Assembly (NCBI GenBank): GCA_045562555.1
Contig: JBJKVO010000011.1
Location: 1-64,000, forward strand
Length of the DNA: 64,000 nucleotides
Origin: UBA2588 sp002339805
GTDB taxonomy: Bacteria > Chloroflexota > Dehalococcoidia > Lucifugimonadales > UBA3495
Reading direction: 5' to 3'
A program made the position numbers and the translations under genes. This document shows, one piece after another, positions 1 to 9,059 of the stretch. The first letter of the stretch is position 1, and each line of letters opens with the position of its first letter. The notes beneath the pieces were generated by a model that had not been told where the DNA came from, searched no databases, and saw only the letters and a list, made by a program, of their open reading frames with translations.

Positions 1-263
1 CCGGCTAATGGTGGGAACACTCGTTCTTCTTCGAGGTCCGCGATTAGTACTGTGATTCGTTCATCTGAACTGTCTCCAGAACTAGCTGGTGCTGATGTGT
101 CGGCCGCAGCTGGTGCTGCTGTGGGTGCAGCAGCTGCCGGAGCAGAGCTAGTAGAGGCAGAATCGTCAGAACCGCCACAAGCTACGATAAAAGCAGCTAG
201 AAGCATTATTGATAATGACATCAGCGCTAAGCGCTTCATGCCAAGTCTTGTTGGTTTTGCCAC
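1..263 (-). CDS. ABC transporter solute-binding lipoprotein, family 5 (5' part, runs off the window)
   Basis: N-terminal 87 codons of a gene whose rest lies left of the window. A GTG start at 263 follows AAGGAGG. A basic n-region (KRLALMS), a hydrophobic core and a lipobox VAC (Cys29) predict a lipoprotein. An Ala/Ser/Pro linker follows, then the mature start ERITVLIADLEEER. That last stretch closely matches the neighbouring protein at 554-2326, so the family is assigned by similarity to that full-length gene. It is the first of five such genes on this strand. Role inferred: capture of oligopeptide-like or other small solutes outside the membrane for an ABC importer encoded elsewhere. Confidence 0.8.
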   Translation of the reverse strand, partial: MAKPTRLGMKRLALMSLSIMLLAAFIVACGGSDDSASTSSAPAAAAPTAAPAAADTSAPASSGDSSDERITVLIADLEEERVFPPLA

Positions 264-365
264 AGGGCTTCCTCCTTATCTATGCCAGTATGATGCATAC
301 GGCATCTGATTAATTTTGGAACGAATTGCCGAGATCACTCGCCTCTGCTATTCGCCGTGACGATT

Positions 366-394
366 AGGTTAATCTATAGTAAATATAAAGTCAA
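366..394 (-). promoter_or_regulatory. Putative sigma70 promoter of the partial binding-protein gene
   Basis: On the minus strand TTGACT (394-389) is followed after 17 bp by TAACCT (371-366). The -35 is good and the -10 weak. The predicted start lies about 95 nt before the GTG at 263. The assignment gains support because the four sibling genes have TTGACA boxes at similar distances. Confidence 0.45.
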
Positions 395-460
395 TTCGAT
401 AATAGCAAAATATGTTACATATTAGCTATTCGTAACTTGTGTTAAATATAACATTAGAAA

Positions 461-497
461 ACGTAATAAAAGAGGGGGCCCCCACAGGCCCCCTCAG
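461..497 (-). terminator. Rho-independent terminator of the binding-protein gene at 554-2326
   Basis: A perfect 9-bp GC stem (472-480 with 487-495, loop CCCACA) is followed on the minus strand by a T-rich tract TTTTATTA. It lies about 55 nt past the stop codon at 554. The plus-strand side also has a short T run, so it may work weakly in both directions. Confidence 0.85.
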
Positions 498-553
498 GTT
501 TTATTGGGAATCTCATTGGAGTAGTTCCCAATAACTTAATCAGATATATCTGA

Positions 554-2326
554 TTATTTCAGCGAGATGCTCCAAGGCGCGGTGAAATATGGAACAAGAA
601 CGAACGGATCATACGATTTGATTCTTGGCCCGGCTCCCCAAGGGACATTTGCTGAGAATGGTCCCCAGTGCATAGATTCATCTCTGATGAATTGATATGC
701 GGCATTGAAGTTGTCGTGTCGTTCTTGGCCGGTGACAACGTGATTCAAAGCTAGTTCTTTGATCTTGTCGCATCGAGCAGCTCCGTCAGCTGTCTCTGGT
801 TCGTTAACTCTCCAACGAGCTTCGTGGTTACAGTAGTGACCAGTTGTGATACTTGTCCCATCCCATCTGGCTTCGTTGTCTCTAATCAGCATGTCGCCAG
901 GGAGAGATCGGTTGTTCCATTGCTGTTTGATCGCAGCTTGGTCACCGATTTCAATGTCAACGGTGATTCCTACATTCTTCTTCCAGTCAGCAGCCATTAA
1001 TTCAGCTACTTGTGGTAGGAATGGGAATGAACCTGCTTCCCAGGTCCAAATCTTGAAAGTTAAGGATTCGTCTAATCCAGCAGACTTCCACAATGCAGCT
1101 GCCTTATCTGGATCATATGGGAATCCGTCTAGGTCTGAGCTGTAACCCAGAGCGTTGGCTGTAGCCCAGCCATGACCTTTATGTGTTGCTCCATCTCCAT
1201 ACAAAGCTTCTTGTATGGCTCGGGTATCGGTACCATATTGTAATGCTTGTCTAGCATCTTTCTGGAAGCACCACATGTCTTCTTCCCAGCAGTCGATGTA
1301 GATCATCCAGAGCATGGAGTTTTCTAATTGCCAGAAAACACTCTTGTCGGACTCTTGTTCTAATGTTGGGACTAAGTTCATGTTAGCCTCAATGAGGTCA
1401 GCTTCTCCTGATTGAAGAGCTGCTAATCGAGTGGAAGGTTCAAGAATGATTTCCATGTCGATTCCGCCAACTTGAGCGATTCTGTCCTCGATAAAGCCAT
1501 TCGCTTTTGTGAACCAGTAATCATCATTTCGGTCAAATTCATATTTGACACCTAACTCATAGTCAGTGAGTTTGAAAGGGCCAGTTCCGATTGGATTCTC
1601 TTCGAATTCTGTGAAGCAGTCCATTTCGTTCATTTTGCCTTTAGCTTCATTCCACATCCTTTGTGTCATTTCACCTGGTACAACGAGTCCTTTGTTCCCT
1701 TGATTGTCTTGAGAGAAGTTGAACGGGAAGTTCAAGGCAACTCGTTGCTGAGCATAAGTGATTTGATTTTCTGCAGGTCCTAAGTCCAAAGACTTGCTGT
1801 ATTTCACGTAAGCAGTTTCAGTTACGTTCATGCAACCTGCTTCAGCCCAGTCTACAGCTAGTTGGGTTCTCTCTTGTGCTAAGGTTTGAAAAACATCTCC
1901 TACTACTAAAGGAGTTCCGTCATGGAATTTGATGCCTTTCTCTGTATTAACGTCAATTGTCCAAGTAGTTCCGTCATCTGATATTTCCCATTCAGATATT
2001 ATTCCGGGTACCAATTGTCCTTTACCAACAGTAGCAAACATGTCGTCCATGTATACTCTCAGGTATTTTAAATCAGGACCTCCAGATAATGGAGGGAAGA
2101 CACGTTCTTCTTCCAGGTCTGCTACTAGTACAGTAACTCTTTCATCTGCAGTGGATGAAGCAGGTTGTGATGAACTTGCAGCAGGAGCAGCGGTAGCAGC
2201 CGGAGCAGCCTCCGAGCTCTCTTCGGAATCTGAACCGCCACAAGCTACGATAACTGCAACTAGTAGCAAAAGTGACATAGACATTAAAGCTAAGCGCTTA
2301 ATTGTAGTTTTAGTGGTTTGATTCAC
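554..2326 (-). CDS. ABC transporter solute-binding lipoprotein, family 5 (DppA/OppA type)
   Basis: Predicted extracytoplasmic solute-binding protein of 590 aa, within the usual 500-620 range of the SBP_bac_5 family. The start chosen is GTG at 2326, preceded by AAAGGAGG; an upstream ATG at 2383 would put 19 extra residues before the signal peptide. Lipobox VIVAC gives lipidated Cys29. A Ser/Ala/Pro linker precedes the two-lobed domain, which contains family-typical stretches such as KFHDGTPLVVGDV and the lobe-two segment FKLTDYELGVKYEFDRNDDYW. It is most similar to the partial gene at 1-263 and more distant from the three genes to the right. No permease or ATPase genes are adjacent. Its substrate cannot be read from sequence; peptides are only the family default. 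Confidence 0.9.
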   Translation of the reverse strand: MNQTTKTTIKRLALMSMSLLLLVAVIVACGGSDSEESSEAAPAATAAPAASSSQPASSTADERVTVLVADLEEERVFPPLSGGPDLKYLRVYMDDMFATVGKGQLVPGIISEWEISDDGTTWTIDVNTEKGIKFHDGTPLVVGDVFQTLAQERTQLAVDWAEAGCMNVTETAYVKYSKSLDLGPAENQITYAQQRVALNFPFNFSQDNQGNKGLVVPGEMTQRMWNEAKGKMNEMDCFTEFEENPIGTGPFKLTDYELGVKYEFDRNDDYWFTKANGFIEDRIAQVGGIDMEIILEPSTRLAALQSGEADLIEANMNLVPTLEQESDKSVFWQLENSMLWMIYIDCWEEDMWCFQKDARQALQYGTDTRAIQEALYGDGATHKGHGWATANALGYSSDLDGFPYDPDKAAALWKSAGLDESLTFKIWTWEAGSFPFLPQVAELMAADWKKNVGITVDIEIGDQAAIKQQWNNRSLPGDMLIRDNEARWDGTSITTGHYCNHEARWRVNEPETADGAARCDKIKELALNHVVTGQERHDNFNAAYQFIRDESMHWGPFSANVPWGAGPRIKSYDPFVLVPYFTAPWSISLK

Positions 2327-2653
2327 GGGTTGACCTCCTTTTTGTCGGTGCCAGCCGTTGAGGGTGGCAAAGTGTAGTTTCACAGCACTTCGGCCACGAG
2401 CAGTAGCCTGGTCAAGAGCTGAGTAGCGGTAAGCGTAGAATAATATCTTTTATTTGTCAACTTAATGCTAATAATATTAGGTGAAGATTAGCAGAACGTA
2501 GATAATTGGATATTTAAATACTGAATTCGTAATATAGAATTATATGGTGATCGGATTTATAACTTCTATTTTATTTAAGAGCTAACATGAAAGCGATAAA
2601 AGTATTAAAATCTAATACGTACATCAATCTATTGTAAAAGAAGTAATTGGCAC
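2327..2653. other. Divergent intergenic region between binding-protein gene and ABC-F gene
   Basis: A 327-bp spacer between divergently transcribed genes. It holds the ribosome-binding site, leader and promoter of the minus-strand gene, then AT-rich sequence containing TTCGTAAT (2527-2534), a word that recurs in the spacers of this gene family. No strong promoter is evident for the ABC-F gene. No small ORF or RNA is recognisable. Confidence 0.6.
2432..2460 (-). promoter_or_regulatory. Putative sigma70 promoter of the binding-protein gene at 554-2326
   Basis: TTGACA on the minus strand (2460-2455) with a 17-bp spacer to TACGCT (2437-2432). The -35 is perfect and the -10 poor. It implies a leader of about 100 nt. 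Confidence 0.5.
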
Positions 2654-4558
2654 ATGCTTGTTCTAGATAACATAAGTAAATCTTACGGTGACCGGATATT
2701 GTTTCAGGGTTTATCTCTTACTGCTGTTGCCGGGAATCGGATTGCTTTAATTGGCGCTAACGGTTCTGGGAAATCTACGTTGATGGATATCATTTCTAAT
2801 GAAATGCCTCCGGATGAAGGGAGAATATCTGTTAAGAAAGATATTAGAGTTGGGTACTTAAAACAGGATAATTTTGATTTCACTGAACGTACTCTTTTAG
2901 AAGAGGTTCTAGACGAGCCTGAGTCTCTTAATAGTCTTCGTGAACAAATGACTGATCTTCAAATAAGGTTTTCTGATGAGGAAGATGTAGATAAACAAAC
3001 AGAGATTTTTTCTAGTATTTCTGAAATTAGCAATCAAATAGAAGTTTTGAGCCATGATTCAGATAAACACGAAGCGGAAAGAATTTTATCAGGATTGGGA
3101 TTTAGGGAATCAGATTTTTCTAGAAAATTGAATGAATTTAGTGGTGGCTGGGTGATGCGAGCTTCTTTAAGTAAATTATTATTTAAAGATCCTGATGTTT
3201 TGCTACTTGATGAACCGACTAATCACTTGGATTTAGCCTCTAATATATGGTTCGAAAAATACTTACAGTCTTTTAAAGGAGCCGTTATTCTTACTTCTCA
3301 TGACAGAGTGTTTTTGAACTCTGTAGCTACAAGTATATTGGCTATAGAGCCCGATGAGATTGTGTTTCAGAAAGGTACTTATGAGGATTATGTTGAATAT
3401 AGAGAAGAATCAATTAAATTAAAAGAAGCTACAGCTGCTCGATTAGAAAAACAGATAGCGAAGCAAATGAAATTTGTAGATAGATTCCGTTACACAGCTA
3501 GCAAGGCAAGTCAAGTTCAGAGCAGGATAAAAGCATTAGAAAAGATCGAAAAAGTAGTCATTCCTAGAACAGTCAAAAAAATCCATTACTCTTTCCCTTC
3601 TGCGCCTAGGAGTGGGTATGAAGTTATTAAACTTAGTGAAATTAGTAAATCTTACGGGACCAATCAGATATACAACAAACTTAATCTTGTTTTAAATCGT
3701 GGAGATAAGGTTGCTTTAGTAGGTCCAAATGGAGCTGGTAAGTCTACTTTGCTTAAGATAATGGCTGAAGCTTTAGAATTCGATAGCGGAGAGAGAAAGT
3801 TAGGACACAATGTTATAGAGGGTTATTATGCCCAACATTTGCTAGAACTTTTGAATCCATCAAATACGATAATGGAAGAAGTAGGTCGAATTTCTGGATT
3901 GCTTAATGACCAAGACGTTAGAAATGTTATGGGTGGCTTTTTGTTTAGAGGAGATGATATATATAAGCCGATTTCGGTCTTATCGGGTGGTGAAAAAGCC
4001 AGAGTGGCGTTGGCAAAATTATTGCTTGATCCGAGTAACTTGTTATTCATGGACGAGCCTACAAATCACCTGGACATAGCTTCCCGGGAGATTTTATCTG
4101 ATGCGCTTCAAGACTATGAAGGCACGCTGTGTTTTATAACCCACGACCGTGGATTGATCCATCAAATTGCTAATAAAGTTATTGAAATTCAGAACGGAGT
4201 AGTTAATGTCTATAATGGTACATATTCAGAATATTTGTATCATAAAGATAATTTGATTAGATCTGATTCAGTTGCTAATGATTTTAGGTCTGAGCAGGAG
4301 GATACAGGTACTATCAATCAAACCTCTGCTAAGGAATCTCAGTTACTGTATAAGAATGTTCGCCAATTAGAGGATCAAATAGCTAGGAAAGACAATGAAA
4401 TTTCTGAATTGGAACTATTGTTTGCTGATCCGAGTAATTTCGAGACTTCAGATGTACTCAATGATGTGAGTGAAAAATATGAAGTGTTGAAGAAAGAATA
4501 TGAAGTACTCTGGAATGAGTTTGAGTCTTTATCCTCTAGGCTAGAACTGCTTAAATAA
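2654..4558 (+). CDS. ABC-F family ATP-binding protein
   Basis: A 634-aa cytoplasmic protein with two ABC cassettes and no membrane segments. Cassette one has Walker A GANGSGKST near residues 34-42, the signature FSGGW near 165 and Walker B DEPTNHLD near 186. Cassette two has GPNGAGKST near 356, LSGGEKARVALAK near 442 and MDEPTNHLD near 466. The cassettes are joined by a basic helical linker (about 245-300) and a C-terminal coiled coil follows (about 560-634). ABC-F proteins act on ribosomes, relieving stalls or protecting against antibiotics, rather than in transport. Despite neighbouring binding-protein genes it is therefore unlikely to energise them. Length and C-terminal coil suggest the Uup/YdiF branch; the exact subfamily is not certain. 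Confidence 0.92.
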   Translation: MLVLDNISKSYGDRILFQGLSLTAVAGNRIALIGANGSGKSTLMDIISNEMPPDEGRISVKKDIRVGYLKQDNFDFTERTLLEEVLDEPESLNSLREQMTDLQIRFSDEEDVDKQTEIFSSISEISNQIEVLSHDSDKHEAERILSGLGFRESDFSRKLNEFSGGWVMRASLSKLLFKDPDVLLLDEPTNHLDLASNIWFEKYLQSFKGAVILTSHDRVFLNSVATSILAIEPDEIVFQKGTYEDYVEYREESIKLKEATAARLEKQIAKQMKFVDRFRYTASKASQVQSRIKALEKIEKVVIPRTVKKIHYSFPSAPRSGYEVIKLSEISKSYGTNQIYNKLNLVLNRGDKVALVGPNGAGKSTLLKIMAEALEFDSGERKLGHNVIEGYYAQHLLELLNPSNTIMEEVGRISGLLNDQDVRNVMGGFLFRGDDIYKPISVLSGGEKARVALAKLLLDPSNLLFMDEPTNHLDIASREILSDALQDYEGTLCFITHDRGLIHQIANKVIEIQNGVVNVYNGTYSEYLYHKDNLIRSDSVANDFRSEQEDTGTINQTSAKESQLLYKNVRQLEDQIARKDNEISELELLFADPSNFETSDVLNDVSEKYEVLKKEYEVLWNEFESLSSRLELLK

Positions 4559-4560
4559 TA

Positions 4561-4600
4561 AGAAAAAAACCCCCCTTACTGAATCCAGTAAGGGGGGTTA
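4561..4600. terminator. Bidirectional rho-independent terminator
   Basis: Perfect 12-bp stem (4570-4581 with 4586-4597, tetraloop AATC) between the convergent ends of the ABC-F gene (stop 4558) and the binding-protein gene (stop 4616). The minus strand has a long T run (from A 4563-4569); the plus strand has TTAAATT. The stem sequence is nearly identical to that of the next terminator at 6790-6817. Confidence 0.9.
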
Positions 4601-4615
4601 AATTAACCTAGTAGG

Positions 4616-6427
4616 CTATTTAAAGTGAGAAGTGTTAATTAGAATTCTTCTTCCACCAGGCATATTGGTGTAGTCTAGGTCCTTATTAACTCCCCAGACA
4701 GCTACTATTTCCATAACAGGGATCTGATAGAGTCTGTCTGTGAACACTTCATAAACTTCTTCCATGAGTTTCCTTCTTTCATCACCACCAGCTGCTAAAG
4801 CTTTCTGGCCCAATGTGTGGGAGTCAGCATCGCAGTTAGATGATCGAACTGAAGTACAGTTCATGTAGTAGTTTATCTGTCTACCGAAGTCAAAGTATTC
4901 TCCGCCAGGAGCGAAGTATACTAAGCCAGGTGAAGCACCTGGGTCTGCTGGTGGCTCACCTGCGTGAACTGTAGCAACAGCTTCTTCGTGAGTCTGTCCT
5001 GCAGCTAATGCTTCCTTGTAAGCAACTGCTGGTCCAGCTTTGTGGTACTTAGTCCATACGCTAGGCTCAACAATGTTGATTTTTACATTTATGCCAGCCT
5101 GGTCCCACATAATGCCTAGGGACTCAGATAGCTCAACGTCTTTAGCGTAACGACCAGATCGGCTGTAGTAGTTAATCTGATTGTCAAAATTGTAATCAGC
5201 TTCTGCTAGCAATTGTTTAGCCTTTGCTGGGTCGTATGGGAATTTGGGCTTCCAGTTGGTTTCGGTAACACCGATGGTTCCTGGAATTCCATTAGGACCA
5301 CTAGAACATCTGCTGGTTGGGCCAAATAGGGCCAAAGCCAATTCTTCGCAGTCGATAGCGTGAGTTAGAGCTTGCCTAACCTTTAGCTTTTTCAGTTCAG
5401 GATGCCAGATGGTATCAACGTCAATGGTGTTAATTTCACCAGATACGATTTTCACCCATCCGCCATTATCACTGTTTTCTAGATCTTCAGCCATGTCGCC
5501 AGCCATGCCCCATGCGATGTCAGCTTCACCGGTCTGAATCATAGCTGATCGAACAGTTTCCTCACTTCTCCATACATACTCAGCAGTATTTATGGTACCA
5601 GCCTGGTTAAGGAATACGTTGTTATCAGCATTGTAGCCGTCGAATCTGTCAATGATGAATTTCTCACCTTTGATCCATTCTGTGAATTGGTAAGGTCCCC
5701 AACCAACAGTGTGACCACTGGCTGCTTGTGATGCACCAAGATTGTCAGCATGATCTTTAGGTGCCCTAAAGATGCTAAATTGAGCGAATCGAGCTAGAGC
5801 TGGGTGACCGTTGTCGATATGCCAAGCTACTGTGTACTCATCAACTACTTCAGCGTGCGAGTCACCAACTTGCCCGTATGGTCCGCACTCAATACAACTA
5901 CCCAAATAGTCGATACTATATGCTGCAGATTCTGCATTCCATGCTTCACCATTATGGAATTCCATTCCTTCGTTTAAGGAAAGGAGCCAAGTTTTACCAG
6001 CATCTTTCATTTCCCATCCGCTGAATCCTGCTGTAGGCGTATCTACAAAGTCAGGACCTAAGAATGAAAAAGGTTGTGAGATATTGTGGATTACTTGGTT
6101 AGGATACAACGTGGTTGACATCCAAGGATCAGGTTCAGTAGGTTCTTGGTTTATTACAACTACTATACTGTCCTTTGCAACAACTGCCGCTGCTGGCGCT
6201 ACAGTTGGTTTAACTGCAGGTACCGCAGTTGGTGCTGCTGCTGCTTTTGGTGCTTCTTTAGCTGGTTCCGCTGCTGCCGGCGCTGCTGCTGCCGGGGCTG
6301 CTGCTGCAGGTGCTGAAGCAGGAGCTTCATCCCCACCGCCGCAGGCAACTATGAAAGCAGAAAGTAGCATCAATGATAGTGACATCAAAGCTATTCGCTT
6401 AATGCCTATTCTTGATATTTGCTTCAC
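4616..6427 (-). CDS. ABC transporter solute-binding lipoprotein, family 5 (paralogue A)
   Basis: 603 aa from GTG at 6427, which follows GAGGAGG; the in-frame upstream ATG at 6493 is rejected because the leader and SD lie between. Lipobox VAC with Cys29, then an Ala/Pro/Glu-rich linker of about 65 residues, then the binding domain. The C-terminal domain has family segments such as VRQALTHAIDCEELALALFG and ends PGGRRILINTSHFK. Several Cys pairs (for example SCIECGPYG) are shared with the next two genes. It belongs to a three-gene paralogue group with 6836-8644 and 9060-10865. Its first about 72 codons are nearly identical in DNA to those of the next gene, while the remainder has diverged. Monocistronic, with its own promoter and terminator. 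Confidence 0.9.
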   Translation of the reverse strand: MKQISRIGIKRIALMSLSLMLLSAFIVACGGGDEAPASAPAAAAPAAAAPAAAEPAKEAPKAAAAPTAVPAVKPTVAPAAAVVAKDSIVVVINQEPTEPDPWMSTTLYPNQVIHNISQPFSFLGPDFVDTPTAGFSGWEMKDAGKTWLLSLNEGMEFHNGEAWNAESAAYSIDYLGSCIECGPYGQVGDSHAEVVDEYTVAWHIDNGHPALARFAQFSIFRAPKDHADNLGASQAASGHTVGWGPYQFTEWIKGEKFIIDRFDGYNADNNVFLNQAGTINTAEYVWRSEETVRSAMIQTGEADIAWGMAGDMAEDLENSDNGGWVKIVSGEINTIDVDTIWHPELKKLKVRQALTHAIDCEELALALFGPTSRCSSGPNGIPGTIGVTETNWKPKFPYDPAKAKQLLAEADYNFDNQINYYSRSGRYAKDVELSESLGIMWDQAGINVKINIVEPSVWTKYHKAGPAVAYKEALAAGQTHEEAVATVHAGEPPADPGASPGLVYFAPGGEYFDFGRQINYYMNCTSVRSSNCDADSHTLGQKALAAGGDERRKLMEEVYEVFTDRLYQIPVMEIVAVWGVNKDLDYTNMPGGRRILINTSHFK

Positions 6428-6514
6428 AGGTTTCCTCCTCTTGCGTGTAAAACTTTTTTCTCTAGTCTTGCAATGAAGGAGTTGCCTATACATTGGAAGC
6501 TAGGATAGTTGGAC

Positions 6515-6543
6515 AGTTTATGGAACATGAATGTTAATGTCAA
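6515..6543 (-). promoter_or_regulatory. Sigma70 promoter of paralogue A
   Basis: Perfect TTGACA (minus strand 6543-6538), 17-bp spacer, TAAACT at 6520-6515. Predicted transcription start near 6508 gives a leader of about 80 nt. The same -10 and spacing occur upstream of paralogue B. Confidence 0.7.
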
Positions 6544-6780
6544 TTGCATAATTTCACAAAGAAAACGAGAAAATGCAATTATTTACTAATTAAATACGTA
6601 AATCGTAACTAATTAGTTTAAATATAAAAATATAATTAATAATATAAGTAATATATGTTAATAATTAGTAATTATATAAGTATTCGTAATGCATATATTC
6701 TCGGCTTAATATTATATGCATTTAATGCAATTAGCATTAAGAATGAATGCATTTCGTAATATGCTGCGAATATTCAATGA

Positions 6781-6820
6781 ATAAAAAAACCCCCCTTACT
6801 GAATTCAGTAAGGGGGGTCA
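6781..6820 (-). terminator. Rho-independent terminator of paralogue B
   Basis: Perfect 12-bp stem (6790-6801 with 6806-6817, loop AATT) followed on the minus strand by a seven-T run. It differs from the terminator at 4570-4597 by one loop base, as expected if the tandem genes arose by duplication including their 3' flanks. Confidence 0.88.
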
Positions 6821-6835
6821 AGTTAACCGTTTCGG

Positions 6836-8644
6836 TTATCTAAAGTGTGCAGTATTAATTAGGATTCTTCGTCCACCAGGCATATTGGTGAAGTCTAAGT
6901 CCTTGTTAACGCCCCATACGGATACGATTTCCATTACTGGAATCTGGTATAACCGGTCTGTGAAGACGTCGTATACTTCTTCCATTAATTCTCGTCTCTC
7001 GTCACCAGAAGCTGCAATAGCTCTCTGGCCTAAGTTATGAGTGTCTGCGTCACAGTTAGAAGATCGGACTGATGCACAGTTCATGTAGAACTTGATCTGT
7101 CTGCCGAAGTCGAAGTATTCCCCGCCAGGAGCGAAGTATACTAACCCTGGAGATACACCAGGATCTGCTGGTGGTTCACCGGCATGGACTAATTCAACAG
7201 CTTCTTCGTGACTCTTGCCCTCGTCTATAGCAGCGCTATATATGTGAGCTGGTCCAGCTTTGTGGTATTTGTTCCAGATGCTTGATTCAACAATGTTTAT
7301 TTTAATGTTGAGTCCAGCTTGTGCGAAGTAAATACCTAGTGACTCAGCTAACTCAACGTCTTTCGCCCATCTTCCTGATCGGGTCCAGTAGTTGATTAAG
7401 TTGTCTGAGTTGTACTCTGCTTCAGCTAATAAAGCTTTAGCTTTCACTGGGTCATAGGTGTATTTGGGTTTCCAGTTAGTCTCGTTAACTCCGAGAGTTC
7501 CAGGGATACCGTTAGGGCCACTGGAGCATCGGCTTTGTTCACCAAATAGAGCTAATGCGATTTCTTCGCAGTCTATGGAATGAGCAATTGCTTGTCTAAC
7601 TTTAAGCTTTTTGAGTTCTGGGTGCCAAATAGTATCTACGTCTAAGGTATTAACCTCACCAGATACGATTTTTACCCATCCGCCATGATCACTGTTGTCT
7701 AATTCTTCAGCCATGTCGCCAGCCATGCCCCATGCGATATCAGCTTCACCAGCTTGAATCATTGCGGATCTAACAGTTTCTTCACTTCTCCATACATACT
7801 CTGCAGTATTTATGCTGCCTGCTTGGCTCATGAATGAGTTATTGGCAGGATAATCATCCCATCGATTGATGGTGTATTTTTCGCCTCGAATCCATTCGCC
7901 GTATTTGTATGGGCCCCAACCTACTACGTGTCCGCTAGCAGCTTGTGCTTCTCCATCATTTTCGGCGTGGTCTTTCGGAGCTCTGAAAATTGTGAATTGA
8001 CCGAATCTTGGAAGTGCAGGGTTTGCATTTTCTAGATTCCATGCAACTGTGTACTCATCGATTACTTCAGCGCTTGAAGCACCGACTTGACCATAAGGTC
8101 CGCAGTCGACACAGCTACCTAAGTAGTCGAGTGAATATTTAGCGGCTTCAGCATTCCATGCTTCACCATTATGGAATTCCATTCCTTCAGCTAGGTTTAG
8201 AATCCACTGGGCTCCACCGTCTTTCATTTCCCACCCAGTGAACCCAACGGTTCTCTGATCGACAAAATCTGGGCCTAAGAATGAAATTGGCTGTGTTATG
8301 TTCTGTGCCAATTGGTTAGGAAATAAAGTCGTAGCTTTCCATGGATCTGGGTCTGATGGTTCTGAGTTAATGACCACCACTACGCTGTCTTTCGCAGGTT
8401 CAGCTTTTGCTGGTGCTACAGTTGGTTGAACTGCAGGTACCGCAGTTGGTGCTGCTGCTGCTTTTGGTGCTTCTTTAGCTGGTTCCGCTGCTGCCGGCGC
8501 TGCTGCTGCCGGGGCTGCTGCTGCAGGTGCTGAAGCAGGAGCTTCATCCCCACCGCCGCAGGCAACTATGAAAGCAGAAAGTAGCATCAATGATAGTGAC
8601 ATCAAAGCGATTCGCTTAATGCCTATTCTTGATATTTGCTTCAC
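6836..8644 (-). CDS. ABC transporter solute-binding lipoprotein, family 5 (paralogue B)
   Basis: 602 aa from GTG at 8644 after a GGAGG-type SD. Signal peptide, lipobox (Cys29) and Ala/Pro linker are identical to paralogue A over about 72 residues. Similarity continues along the whole domain at a lower level (for example VRQAIAHSIDCEEIALALFG against VRQALTHAIDCEELALALFG). It shares the cysteine-containing segments and the C-terminal PGGRRILINTAHF. Single-gene transcription unit with promoter 8731-8759 and terminator 6781-6820. Likely role: capture of a solute related to that of paralogue A, delivered to a permease not encoded here. Confidence 0.9.
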   Translation of the reverse strand: MKQISRIGIKRIALMSLSLMLLSAFIVACGGGDEAPASAPAAAAPAAAAPAAAEPAKEAPKAAAAPTAVPAVQPTVAPAKAEPAKDSVVVVINSEPSDPDPWKATTLFPNQLAQNITQPISFLGPDFVDQRTVGFTGWEMKDGGAQWILNLAEGMEFHNGEAWNAEAAKYSLDYLGSCVDCGPYGQVGASSAEVIDEYTVAWNLENANPALPRFGQFTIFRAPKDHAENDGEAQAASGHVVGWGPYKYGEWIRGEKYTINRWDDYPANNSFMSQAGSINTAEYVWRSEETVRSAMIQAGEADIAWGMAGDMAEELDNSDHGGWVKIVSGEVNTLDVDTIWHPELKKLKVRQAIAHSIDCEEIALALFGEQSRCSSGPNGIPGTLGVNETNWKPKYTYDPVKAKALLAEAEYNSDNLINYWTRSGRWAKDVELAESLGIYFAQAGLNIKINIVESSIWNKYHKAGPAHIYSAAIDEGKSHEEAVELVHAGEPPADPGVSPGLVYFAPGGEYFDFGRQIKFYMNCASVRSSNCDADTHNLGQRAIAASGDERRELMEEVYDVFTDRLYQIPVMEIVSVWGVNKDLDFTNMPGGRRILINTAHFR

Positions 8645-8730
8645 AGGTTTCCTCCCTTGCGTGTAAAACTTTTTTCTCTAGTCTTGCAATGCAGGGGTTG
8701 CCTAAACATTGTAAGCTAGGATAGTAGTCT

Positions 8731-8759
8731 AGTTTATGCACCTGGTTTACGATTGTCAA
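8731..8759 (-). promoter_or_regulatory. Sigma70 promoter of paralogue B with conserved -35 flank
   Basis: TTGACA (8759-8754), 17-bp spacer, TAAACT (8736-8731). A 20-bp segment spanning the -35 (8747-8766) is repeated exactly upstream of paralogue C at 10982-11001, which suggests a shared regulator site as well as a promoter. Confidence 0.72.
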
Positions 8760-8998
8760 ACGAAATAATCTATATTTATTACGGTAATCTTCTGCTGCAT
8801 GGCCACAATAATTACGAAACGAGAATATAAAATGACTGAATATCGCATTAATGCATATTATGAATTCGATTTGATGGCATGTAATAGTAAAATGTTTTTT
8901 ATTCGGAATACATATAATGCAATCTATGTATTATATGTAAATAATATTGATAATTAATTTGGGTGACGAAATGCGTAATGCTGTCGGCATATTATGGC

Positions 8999-9039
8999 AA
9001 AAAAAACCCCCGACTTTACTTAATCTGTAAAGTCGGGGG
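8999..9039 (-). terminator. Rho-independent terminator of paralogue C
   Basis: Perfect 13-bp stem (9007-9019 with 9027-9039, loop of 7) followed on the minus strand by an eight-T run. It lies about 20 nt past the stop at 9060. Its stem sequence differs from the other two terminators. Confidence 0.88.
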
Positions 9040-9059
9040 TTTGATTAAACCAGCTAAGG

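Larger units (their letters stand above)
6428..6835. other. Binding-protein intergenic spacer, very AT-rich
   Basis: A 408-bp spacer. From left: leader and promoter of paralogue A (up to 6543), then about 230 bp of extreme AT content with repeated TTCGTAAT and TGCAT words (for example 6683-6690 and 6753-6760), then the terminator of paralogue B. No coding potential seen. It may act as an upstream activating or curved region, which is inference. Confidence 0.55.
8645..9059. other. Binding-protein intergenic spacer, AT-rich
   Basis: A 415-bp spacer holding the leader and promoter of paralogue B (to 8766), AT-rich sequence with ATTACGAA (8811-8818) and ATGCGTAATG, and the terminator of paralogue C at 8999-9039. 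No gene or RNA is recognisable. Confidence 0.55.

Noticed and set aside
2654..4558. ABC-F gene as the ATPase partner of the binding proteins
   Set aside because: Tandem cassettes with linker and C-terminal coil and no permease are ribosome-acting ABC-F features; importer ATPases are single-cassette Dpp/Opp D-F types.
6084..6476. Ala/Gly-rich open frame of 130 codons antisense to paralogue A
   Set aside because: It mirrors the GC-rich Ala/Pro linker codons of the real gene; equivalent mirrors exist opposite the sibling genes.
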